A stretch of DNA of 64,000 bases from Actinoallomurus soli (GTDB lineage Bacteria > Actinomycetota > Actinomycetes > Streptosporangiales > Streptosporangiaceae): contig NZ_JAMXMV010000012.1 in NCBI RefSeq assembly GCF_024055715.1, positions 221,739 to 285,738 on the forward strand. Direction: 5' to 3'. Below, in pieces: positions 33,448 to 43,102 of the stretch (its first letter is position 1; each line of letters starts with the position of its first letter). The notes beneath the pieces were generated by a model. It saw only the letters and a program-made list of their open reading frames with translations. It ran no database searches and was not told the DNA's origin. The position numbers and the translations under genes are program-made.

Positions 33448-34275
33448 TCACCCCTCTCCGGCTTCGCCGGGCAGGTGCGCGTACTCGCGGGCCCGGGTGA
33501 ACACCGCGTCCAGCATGGGCTCGGTGACCCGTCCCGTGAAGGTGTTCTGCTGGCTCGGGTGGTAGCAGCCGAGCAGCAGTGTCTCGGCGCCGTCCGGCGC
33601 CGTCAGGAGCACCTCGGCTCCGTGCCCGAAGGCCGGGCGCGGAGCGGGCAGGGCGTACCCGGCCTCCTTCAGCGCCGGCCACAGCGCCTGCCAGCCGTAC
33701 CCGCCCAGCACGACGATCGACCGGACCGTCCCGGCGACGAACCCGAGCTCACGGACGAGCCAGGGAAGGCAGGCGGCGCGTTCGTCCGGGGTCGGCTTGT
33801 TGGCGGGCGGGGCGCAGCGCACCGGGGCCACGACGCGGGTGCCGAGCAGCCGCTGCCCGTCCCCCGCGTGGGTGCTGGTCGGGATCGCCGCCAGACCGGT
33901 CCGGTACAGGGACGCGAAGAGCCAGTCGCCGCTGCGGTCCCCTGTGAAGATCCGCCCAGTGCGGTTACCGCCGTGCGCGGCGGGTGCCAGGCCGACGATG
34001 AGGACGCGCGGCTCGGCGTCTCCCCAGCCCGGGACCGGCCGGCCCCAGTACTCCTCCTGCGCGAACGCCCGGCGGCGTTCGACGGCGACCTGTTCCCGCC
34101 AGGCGACGAGGCGGGGACAGGCGCGGCACACCGACTGCCGCGCGACGAGCTCGCCCAGCGTCGGGGCGGAGCCCGCGAGGGCCCGTACGTCCTCCGGGGT
34201 CCGCGCGACCGGCGTGTCCGGGCCTGCGGGATCCTCCGGATGTCCGGATCCCGGGGGGATGAAGGGGGCGTTCAT
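33448..34275 (-). CDS. udgB: Family 5 uracil-DNA glycosylase
   Basis: 275-residue DNA repair enzyme that removes uracil, hypoxanthine and related bases. Motif 1 is [14 protein letters not shown] (about 95-108) and motif 2 is [13 protein letters not shown] (about 238-250), the UdgB pattern, with no water-activating Asp or Asn in motif 1. The N-terminal cysteine pair CRACPRL and downstream RCAPPANKP supply ligands for the 4Fe-4S cluster of this family. The first ~40 residues are Pro-rich and probably disordered. It lies downstream of ppx in the same direction with a short gap. Confidence 0.92.
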   Translation of the reverse strand: MNAPFIPPGSGHPEDPAGPDTPVARTPEDVRALAGSAPTLGELVARQSVCRACPRLVAWREQVAVERRRAFAQEEYWGRPVPGWGDAEPRVLIVGLAPAAHGGNRTGRIFTGDRSGDWLFASLYRTGLAAIPTSTHAGDGQRLLGTRVVAPVRCAPPANKPTPDERAACLPWLVRELGFVAGTVRSIVVLGGYGWQALWPALKEAGYALPAPRPAFGHGAEVLLTAPDGAETLLLGCYHPSQQNTFTGRVTEPMLDAVFTRAREYAHLPGEAGEG

Positions 34276-34304
34276 GCCGTCGGACTCGGTTCGCTTTCGT
34301 GGGG

Positions 34305-35396
34305 TCAGACCAGCGACCAGGCGATGCCGTCGAGGATGTCGCGCTCGCTGACGATCAGGTCGGCGAAGGCGTACTCGCGCATGATCCGGTCGAGGATGAG
34401 CGCGCCGGCGCCGATGACGTCGACCCGGCCGGGGTGCATGACGCCGATCCCGCTGCGCTCGTCGTGCGTCGAGCGCAGCAGCGTACGGGTCACGTCGTGG
34501 ACCTGACGGGCCTTGATCCGCGAGAGGTGGATGCGCTCGGAGTCGTACGCCGGCAGGTCCAGCGCGATGCCCGCGACCGTGGTCACCGAGCCGGCCAGCC
34601 CGACCAGGGTGCGCGCCTCGGCGACGGGTACGGCCGGGAGGTGCTCTGCGGGGCGCGCGGACGCGCCGTCGGCGAGAGGGCGGGCGGCCAGCGGGTCGGT
34701 GCCTTCGGCCAGGGCACGAGCGGCCGCGGCCGGGTCGGCGCCCGCGGCGCCGTTGCCGGGCGGACCCGGAACACCCGCCGCGTGGCCGTCACGGACGCCG
34801 GCCAGGGCGGCGTCGATGTCCGCGACGGCGGCCGCCACCTGCTCGGGCGACGGCGGGTCGGAGCGCAGGTGCCGCTCCGTCAGCCGGACGCAGCCGATGT
34901 CGACCGAGCGCGCCGCCTCGACCTCGGCGGTGCCGAAGACGAACTCGGTGGAGCCGCCGCCGATGTCGACGACGAGGTACGGGCGCATGGGCCGGAGCGC
35001 CGACAGGTCCTTCGTCGCGCCGATGAAGGACAGGCGGGCCTCCTCCTCCCCCGTGATCACCTCGGGTTCCACGCCGAAGATGTCGACGACGCCACGGACG
35101 AACTCGTCACGGTTGCTCGCGTCACGGGTGGCACTGGTCGCCACGACCCGTGTCCGGATCGGGGTGCCGGTGACGTCGTGCGCGGCGATCAGCTTCGCGT
35201 AGCCCCGCATGGCCGCGAACGTACGGTCGAGCGCCTCGGGGGCCAGGCGACCGGTCTTGTCGACGCCCTGCCCGAGCCGGACGATCTCCATCCGGCGTTC
35301 GAGATCGGTCAACCGGCCGTCGACGATGTCGGCGATCAGCAGACGGACGGAGTTCGTCCCGCAGTCGACCGCCGCGACACGCGTCGCTGTGCTCAC
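34305..35396 (-). CDS. ppx: Ppx/GppA exopolyphosphatase
   Basis: 363-residue member of the ASKHA phosphatase fold that hydrolyses polyphosphate or pppGpp. Visible motifs are [17 protein letters not shown] (about 6-22), the catalytic-region [26 protein letters not shown] and the phosphate loop [14 protein letters not shown] (about 140-153). Between about 205 and 270 there is an Ala/Pro/Gly-rich insert ([20 protein letters not shown]) that interrupts the second half and is not part of the usual fold. The GTG start follows DUF501 by ~120 bp. The order eno-ftsB-DUF501-ppx is the conserved actinobacterial cluster. Confidence 0.93.
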   Translation of the reverse strand: MSTATRVAAVDCGTNSVRLLIADIVDGRLTDLERRMEIVRLGQGVDKTGRLAPEALDRTFAAMRGYAKLIAAHDVTGTPIRTRVVATSATRDASNRDEFVRGVVDIFGVEPEVITGEEEARLSFIGATKDLSALRPMRPYLVVDIGGGSTEFVFGTAEVEAARSVDIGCVRLTERHLRSDPPSPEQVAAAVADIDAALAGVRDGHAAGVPGPPGNGAAGADPAAAARALAEGTDPLAARPLADGASARPAEHLPAVPVAEARTLVGLAGSVTTVAGIALDLPAYDSERIHLSRIKARQVHDVTRTLLRSTHDERSGIGVMHPGRVDVIGAGALILDRIMREYAFADLIVSERDILDGIAWSLV

Positions 35397-35517
35397 GATT
35401 CGTTCGCCTCCCGGCGCACCTCTTCGGCGCGGTCCTGCCGCGCTCCTCCACCTCCGACCGCGCCCGAGAGGCCCGGCTCCCGCAGGCCGCCCGCTCCGGC
35501 CGCCGACTTACAGCAAA

Positions 35518-36075
35518 TCATGACAGGCCCTGACAGGTCGCGTCATCGGATCCGTGAGACGGCCCCGGCTCGGCGCCACATGTGGCCGCGCACGAACCGG
35601 TACGCCACCAGTCCGGCATCCGGTCCAGGGCCTCCCTGCCGAAGGGGTTCGCCCCGGGCACCGCGAGCTCGTGGGCGACCAGGGCGTGCAGGCACTTGAC
35701 CCGGGTCGGCATGCCGCCCGCGGTCTGCATGCCGTCGGGGAGCGGCTCGAGGCCCTCTTCCTCGGCGGCGGCGTCACGGCGGTCGCGGTAGTCGCGGTGC
35801 GCCGCCTCGTACGCCGCGGCCAGCTCCGGGTCGGCGCCGAGCCGCGCGGTCATCTCGCGCATCAGCCCGCTCGCCTCCAGCGTCCCGATCGCCGACGCGG
35901 CCTTCGGGCAGGTCAGGTAGAACAACGTCGGGAACGGCGTGCCGTCGGGCAGCCGCGGTGCGGTCTCCACCACGTCGGGCAGCCCGCAGGGGCAGCGATG
36001 CGCGATCGCCCGCAGCCCGCGCGGCGCACGGCCCAGTTGCGCGGCCACCGCCGCGACGTCGCGTTCCTCGATCAC
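35518..36075 (-). CDS. DUF501-domain protein
   Basis: 185-residue protein conserved in actinobacteria between ftsB and ppx. It has the family's cysteine and histidine positions: RCPCGLPDVVETAPRLPDG, FYLTCPKAASAIG and RVKCLHALVAHELA. The arrangement C-x-C plus later Cys/His suggests metal binding, but this is inference. A 25-residue tail (CAATCGAEPGPSHGSDDATC) adds three more cysteines beyond the usual end. The GTG at 36075 has GGAGGG 7 nt upstream. Function is unknown. Confidence 0.9.
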   Translation of the reverse strand: MIEERDVAAVAAQLGRAPRGLRAIAHRCPCGLPDVVETAPRLPDGTPFPTLFYLTCPKAASAIGTLEASGLMREMTARLGADPELAAAYEAAHRDYRDRRDAAAEEEGLEPLPDGMQTAGGMPTRVKCLHALVAHELAVPGANPFGREALDRMPDWWRTGSCAATCGAEPGPSHGSDDATCQGLS

Positions 36076-36094
36076 CGGTAAGCCCTCCGGAGTC

Positions 36095-36116
36095 GCCGGC
36101 AGGCCCGCCTGCCGGC
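36095..36116. repeat. Perfect 10-bp hairpin upstream of DUF501
   Basis: gccggcaggc (36095-36104) and gcctgccggc (36107-36116) separated by 2 nt. It sits in the ftsB-DUF501 gap just before the DUF501 ribosome site. It may attenuate or stabilise the transcript. Confidence 0.5.
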
Positions 36117-36246
36117 AGGTGCCCGCCTCACCGACGCACCGTCACCGCACTCGCCCCGGCCGTGGTCGGCGTGCCGGACCGGGAGGCGGGTCGGCGTCGG
36201 GAACCGGCCTCGCCGAAATCCGTACGCCAGCGCTCAGGGTATGCGG

Positions 36247-36669
36247 TCAGCGGCGCCGATCCGCCGCGTCCACCGAGCGCCACAGCGTGACGTACCAGGG
36301 CGGGGTCGGCGGGGGGCGCTTGCGGGAGGCGTCCTGGCCGCCGCTCTGCCCACCGCCCAGCACCACGTAGCACTTGGCGCCCGGGTCGCACATGTGCAGC
36401 CGGCGGCGCGCCTCCCGCCTGATGTAGGACTCGTCACCGAGCCGCTGCTTCTGCCGGGACAGCTGCTCGACCTGAGCCTGCGCCACACGCTGCTGCACCC
36501 GCAGCGATGCGATCTCCCGTCGCTGGGCGATGTACTCCCGGACGGGATAGGCGAGGCTCAGGGCGATCGCGCAGGCGACGACCGCCAGGATCGCGGCGCG
36601 ACTCGTCAGATGAGCGCGCCGCGCCTCCCTGGCCTTCCGCTCAGGCGGTCGCCGCTTCTCCTCGGCCAT
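36247..36669 (-). CDS. ftsB: FtsB/DivIC septum-formation protein
   Basis: 140-residue bitopic division protein. It has a basic cytoplasmic N-terminus, one TM segment (about 25-44, AAILAVVACAIALSLAYPV) and a coiled coil (about 48-80, IASLRVQQRVAQAQVEQL), followed by the family motif YIRREARRRLHMCDPGAKCYVV. The two cysteines outside the membrane could form a disulfide. It works with FtsL and FtsQ in the divisome. It lies 12 bp after eno, as in other actinobacteria. The Pro-rich C-terminal tail is variable. Confidence 0.92.
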   Translation of the reverse strand: MAEEKRRPPERKAREARRAHLTSRAAILAVVACAIALSLAYPVREYIAQRREIASLRVQQRVAQAQVEQLSRQKQRLGDESYIRREARRRLHMCDPGAKCYVVLGGGQSGGQDASRKRPPPTPPWYVTLWRSVDAADRRR

Positions 36670-36681
36670 CGGAGCGTGGTC

Positions 36682-37977
<1,296 letters not shown>

Positions 37978-38176
37978 TCACTATCGGACCTTTCGCCCCT
38001 GAGCCTAGTCGCCCGGGGTCTGGCGGCCGTGCAACGCCACCCCCCTTCTGTGTCGGCGGTCACCCGGCACGCCTGACGGCCGTAGCGGGCCCCTGGCCGC
38101 CCATCTGCGGGATCTTCACGGCGTAGTCGTCCCGTTACTCCATTCTTCCGGCCACTTGACGCTCCCTTCGATTCCC

Positions 38177-38217
38177 TTGTCTACTTAAGCGACCAATCAC
38201 ACCTGTTCGATAGACAA
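38177..38217. promoter_or_regulatory. Inverted repeat before the ssu-type operon
   Basis: ttgtcta (38177-38183) and tagacaa (38211-38217) form a perfect 7-bp inverted repeat with 27 nt between, ending 14 bp before the substrate-binding protein start. It may be an operator or part of a leader structure. ttgacg at 38156-38161 could be a -35 element. Confidence 0.4.
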
Positions 38218-38231
38218 AGTGGGAGTTGCCC

Positions 38232-39278
38232 ATGAAACCGCGGCTCGCGGCCTTCGGCCTTGCCATCCTCGCCGGCGCCGGGCTGCTCACCGCGTGCGGC
38301 GGTGGCGGCGACGACGCGAAGGCCTCCTCCGGCGGGGACGGCACCGTCGTCCGGCTCGGCTTCTTCCCGAACATCACCCACGCCACGGCGCTGGTCGGCG
38401 TGCAGAAGGGCATCTTCACCAAGCACCTCGGCAAGGCGCCGAAGACGCTGACCTTCAACGCCGGCCCGGCGGCCACCGAGGCGGTGTTCTCCGGCGCGGT
38501 CGACGCGACGTACGTCGGTCCCAACCCGGCCATCAACGCCTTCGTGAAGTCGCACGGCCAGGCCATCAAGATCATCGCGGGCGCGGCCAGCGGCGGCGCC
38601 GCCCTGATCGTCAAACCTTCGATCAACTCGGCGGCCGACCTGCGCGGCAAGAAGATCGCCACTCCGCAGCTCGGCAACACCCAGGACGTGGCCCTCCGCT
38701 ACTGGCTGAAGCAGCAGGGCCTCAAGACCGACAAGGCCGGCGGCGGCGACGTCCACGTCGTTCCCCAGGACAACTCCCAGACCCTCCAGGCGTTCGCGCA
38801 GGGCCAGATCGACGGCGCGTGGGTGCCGGAGCCGTACGCCTCCCGGCTCATCCTGGAGAGCAAGGGCAAGAAGCTGGTCGACGAGGCGTCGCTGTGGCCC
38901 GGCGGCAAGTTCGTGATCACGAACCTGATCGTGCGGACCGAGTTCCTCAAGAAGCACCCCGACCTGGTGAAGAAGCTGCTCGAGGCGCAGGTCGAGACCA
39001 CCGACTACATCAACTCCGACAAGGCCGGCGCGGAACAGGCCGCCAACACCGAGCTGGGGTCCCTGACCGGCAAGCCGCTCAAGCAGGCCGCCCTGGACGC
39101 GACGTTCAAGAACGTCACCTTCACCAACGACCCGATCGCCTCGTCGCTGAAGCTGAGCGCGCAGCACGCCGAGGCGGTCGGCCTCCTCGACCACGTCGAC
39201 CTGAACGGCATCTACGACCTCGGCCCGCTCAACGAGGTCCTCAAGGAGAAGGGCGAGCCCGCGGTGAGCGACTCGTGA
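38232..39278 (+). CDS. ssuA: Sulfonate-type ABC transporter substrate-binding lipoprotein
   Basis: 348-residue lipoprotein with lipobox LLTAC (about 17-21). It has the SsuA/TauA-type fold: VVRLGFFPNITHATALVGVQKGIF near the N-terminus and TYVGPNPAINAFV. Such proteins capture aliphatic sulfonates, taurine or related compounds; this group also includes nitrate and thiamine-precursor binders, so the ligand is an inference. ATG 38232 has gggag upstream. It is followed by an ATPase and a permease on the same strand, but no sulfonate monooxygenase gene is present. Confidence 0.87.
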   Translation: MKPRLAAFGLAILAGAGLLTACGGGGDDAKASSGGDGTVVRLGFFPNITHATALVGVQKGIFTKHLGKAPKTLTFNAGPAATEAVFSGAVDATYVGPNPAINAFVKSHGQAIKIIAGAASGGAALIVKPSINSAADLRGKKIATPQLGNTQDVALRYWLKQQGLKTDKAGGGDVHVVPQDNSQTLQAFAQGQIDGAWVPEPYASRLILESKGKKLVDEASLWPGGKFVITNLIVRTEFLKKHPDLVKKLLEAQVETTDYINSDKAGAEQAANTELGSLTGKPLKQAALDATFKNVTFTNDPIASSLKLSAQHAEAVGLLDHVDLNGIYDLGPLNEVLKEKGEPAVSDS

Positions 39279-39306
39279 CCCGCGCGCTCGGCTGAGGGAG
39301 AAGGAC

Positions 39307-40075
<769 letters not shown>

Positions 40076-40086
<11 letters not shown>

Positions 40087-40960
40087 ACCGGTGGAGCCGG
40101 GCACCGCGGCGACGAACGTGCTCGAGCGCCAGATCGCGGGCCTGGACGCCCTGGAGATGGCGAACCGCTCCCAGCCCGGCCCACTGCGGCGCATGTGGGC
40201 GTCGACGTGGCCGGTGCTCGCCGCGATCGCCATCGCGATCGCCGCCTGGGAGATCGTCGTGCTCAGCGGCTGGAAGCCGACGTACGTCCTGCCCGGCCCG
40301 ACGCAGGTCTTCCCGCAGCTCGGCAGGGACCTGACCGATTCGTCCTTTTGGGCGGGGCTGGGCCTGACAATGCGCCGGGCGGTGATCGGCTTCGCGCTGG
40401 CGATCGTCGTCGGGGTGCTGCTCGGCGCGGTCGTGTCGCGGGTGCGCTTCCTGCGGGTGGCGTTCGGCTCGCTGATCACCGGGCTGCAGACGATGCCGTC
40501 GATCGCGTGGTTCCCGCTCGCGATCATGCTCTTCCAGCTCAGCGAGAGCGCGATCCTGTTCGTCATCGTGCTCGGCGCCGCGCCGTCGATCGCCAACGGC
40601 CTCATCGCCGGCGTCGACTACACGCCGCCGATCCTGCTGCGGGCGGGGAAGATCCTCGGGCTGCGCGGGTTCGCGCTGTACCGGCACCTCATCCTGCCCG
40701 CGTCGCTGCCGGCCTTCGTGACGGGCCTCAAGCAGGGATGGGCGTTCGCCTGGCGCAGCCTGATGGCGGGCGAGCTCCTGGTGATCATCGGGCACCACAC
40801 GTCGCTCGGCGTCCGCCTGGAGTACGCACGGGAGAACATCGACACCCAGGACATGATCGCGGTCATGATCGTGATCCTGGTCATCGGCATCGTGATCGAC
40901 CGGCTGTTCTCCGCCGCCGACCGCGCCCTCCGCCGCAGCCGCGGCCTCGACCCGTCCTGA
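40076..40960 (+). CDS. ssuC: Sulfonate/nitrate-type ABC transporter permease
   Basis: 294-residue permease with six hydrophobic segments. The N-terminal ~45 residues are charged and unusually long. The EAA-type loop is seen in GKILGLRGFALYRHLILPASLPAF (about 195-218). AFAWRSLMAGELL is typical of the SsuC/TauC group. The ATG at 40076 lies 11 bases inside the ATPase gene, so translation is coupled. It completes the importer. Confidence 0.92.
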
Positions 40961-40967
40961 GCACCCC

Positions 40968-41294
40968 TCAGGGGCGGCGCTTGAGCAGGTCCCCCGGGTC
41001 GAGCTCCCCGAACGGGTCGGGCAGCTTCAGCATCTGACCGCACGCGGCTCGGGCCACCTCGTTGTAGTGGCCCGGGCCGAGCCGTTGCAGGACGAGCGTC
41101 GGCCGCTCGTTGTCCTCGTCGACCTCGACGAGGAGGTACCAGGGGATGCGGGCGACGGAGTGGAGATGGTTCTTGTAGACCCGGTCCTGCCCCTTGTTCG
41201 AGGGCGAGAGGACCTCCACGACCAGGAGGATCTCCGCCGGATGGTGGACCAGGACGTCGTCACCCTGCTCGTACGTCGCCACCACGGGCAGCAC
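40968..41294 (-). pseudogene. Truncated Uma2-family (DUF820) endonuclease-like gene
   Basis: 108 codons matching only the C-terminal half of Uma2 proteins (usual length ~190): LLVVEVLSPSNKGQDRVYKN and WYLLVEVDED hold the PD-(D/E)xK-type acidic and lysine residues. An in-frame stop lies five codons before the GTG at 41294 and no N-terminal half is found upstream. Uma2 genes are abundant and often decayed in mycelial actinomycetes. It is convergent with the ssu operon. Confidence 0.7.
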
Positions 41295-41350
41295 TAGGGG
41301 CGGGGCTCAGACGATGCGTCATCGACCGGTAAAGCGGCGGAATACGTCCA

Positions 41351-41400
41351 GACGGCGCCCGGTCCTTAGCGAAGGTCTCCGCTACGGACCGGGCGCCGTC
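41351..41400. terminator. Strong hairpin between Uma2 remnant and MFS gene
   Basis: Outer 15-bp stem gacggcgcccggtcc (41351-41365) / ggaccgggcgccgtc (41386-41400). It continues inward with tagcg/cgcta after one mismatch. It lies 26 bp beyond the MFS stop on the minus strand. Confidence 0.8.
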
Positions 41401-41425
41401 AGAACGGGGCCGGATCAGGGGGCCG

Positions 41426-42946
41426 TCAGACGGCCGGGGCGGGGCCTGGGCCGGGTTCGAGGTCCTCGATCCGCTCGGCGAGGGCCTCCGGGACCTTCTT
41501 CGCCGCGCCGAGCGGGGCGGCGATGTCCTCCAGGGAGACCTGCTCGGCCTTGACACCGAAGATCGCCGCGATGACCCCCGCGAAGGCCATGACGCCCGCC
41601 GCGATCAGGTACGCGATGAACAGCTTGCCCCGGTCCGGGTGGTCCTGGTCGCCGATCAGGGCGCCGAAGATCGTCGGACCGAGCGACCCGAAGACCTGCG
41701 CGATGGCGAAGAACAGCGCGATGGCCTGAGAGCGCAGCTCCATCGGGAAGATCTCACTGACCGTCAGGTAGCCGGAGCTGGCCGCGGCCGAGGCGATGAA
41801 GAAGATCACCGTCCAGAGCACGGTCTGCGAGAAGGCCGACAGCGACCCGATCTTGAAGAGGTAGCCGCTGACCGCCAGGAGCACGCCGGACACGAGGTAC
41901 GTTCCGGCGATCATCTGCTTGCGGCCGATCGTGTCGAACAGCCGGCCGATGAGCAGTGGGCCGAGGAGGTTCCCGGCCGCGAAGGCGAAGAAGTACTTCG
42001 CCACGTCGTGGTCGGACACCCCGTAGAAGTGCTTGAGCACCAGGCCGTACGTGAAGAAGATCGCGTTGTAGAGGAACGACTGACTGATCATCAGTGTGGC
42101 GCCGAGCAGCGACCGGGAGGGGTAGTCCCGGAACAGCGTCCGCGCGACCTGGGTGAACGAGATCGCCTCGTGTGGCTGCACCTCGACGTACCGCTCGGGG
42201 TCGACCGGCTCCAGGGTGCGGCCGGACGCCTCGACCTCGCGTTCGATCTGGGCGATGGTCTTCTCCGCCTCGTCGGCCTGCCCATGGGCCAGCTGCCAGC
42301 GGGGGCTCTCGGGGAGGGTGCGGCGCAGGCCCCAGATCGCCACGCCGATCACGGGGCCGATGAAGAAGCCGACCCGCCAGCCGATGTTGTCGGGGAAGAC
42401 ACTGTGGTTCAGCAGGACGTACTCGCTCAGCGACGCGACGATGGCGCCGAACCAGTACGTCCCGCTGACCGCCAGGTCGACGCGGCCTCGGAAGCGCGCG
42501 GGGATGAGTTCGTCGATCGCGGAGTGGATGGCCGCGTACTCACCGCCGATGCCCATTCCGGCGATGAACCGGAGCACCAGGAAGCTCCCGTAGTTGAACG
42601 AGAACGCGGTCAGCCCGTTGGCGACCAGGTACAGCGCGAGGGTGGCGACGAACAGCCGGCGGCGGCCGAGCCGATCGGACAGCCGGCCGAACACCAGCGC
42701 GCCGACGACCTCGCCGATCAGGTAGATGGTCGCCGAGAAACCGACGTTCTGGGAGCTGAGGTGGAGGGTGTGGGAATGTTGCAGGACCGGGCCGACGATG
42801 CTGGCGATCTGGATCTCGAGGCCGTCCAGCACCCAGGCCACGCCGAGGGCGGCGATCATCCGGGTGTGGAAGCGGGACCAGGGCAGTCGGTCGATCCGTG
42901 CGGGCACGAGGCTTCGTACGGGGCCCTGTTGCGGGATGGCGCCCAC
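41426..42946 (-). CDS. MFS transporter, sugar/metabolite:proton symporter type
   Basis: 506-residue protein with 12 hydrophobic segments. The MFS motif A is GRLSDRLGRRRLF (about 86-98), with a second copy GRLFDTIGRKQM in the C-terminal half. RFIAGMGIGGEYAAIHSAIDE and PESPRWQLAHG match the metabolite:H+ symporter group (AAHS/sugar porter-like), whose substrates include aromatic acids, inositol and dicarboxylates. The substrate is not determined. It starts with GTG 42946, stands alone, and ends at a strong terminator. Confidence 0.88.
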   Translation of the reverse strand: MGAIPQQGPVRSLVPARIDRLPWSRFHTRMIAALGVAWVLDGLEIQIASIVGPVLQHSHTLHLSSQNVGFSATIYLIGEVVGALVFGRLSDRLGRRRLFVATLALYLVANGLTAFSFNYGSFLVLRFIAGMGIGGEYAAIHSAIDELIPARFRGRVDLAVSGTYWFGAIVASLSEYVLLNHSVFPDNIGWRVGFFIGPVIGVAIWGLRRTLPESPRWQLAHGQADEAEKTIAQIEREVEASGRTLEPVDPERYVEVQPHEAISFTQVARTLFRDYPSRSLLGATLMISQSFLYNAIFFTYGLVLKHFYGVSDHDVAKYFFAFAAGNLLGPLLIGRLFDTIGRKQMIAGTYLVSGVLLAVSGYLFKIGSLSAFSQTVLWTVIFFIASAAASSGYLTVSEIFPMELRSQAIALFFAIAQVFGSLGPTIFGALIGDQDHPDRGKLFIAYLIAAGVMAFAGVIAAIFGVKAEQVSLEDIAAPLGAAKKVPEALAERIEDLEPGPGPAPAV

Positions 42947-43102
42947 GTCGTCTCCTTTGCCGTGTGGTTGCGTACCGTCAGGATGCGCTTACGTTAGAAA
43001 GCCCTTGCCGCACGGTGAACGGATCGTGGACAGATCTGAGGTTCAGGACGTGATTCGTCCGAAATCTGCCGACACGCCCAAGCTCAAGGATCGAGCGTCG
43101 GA

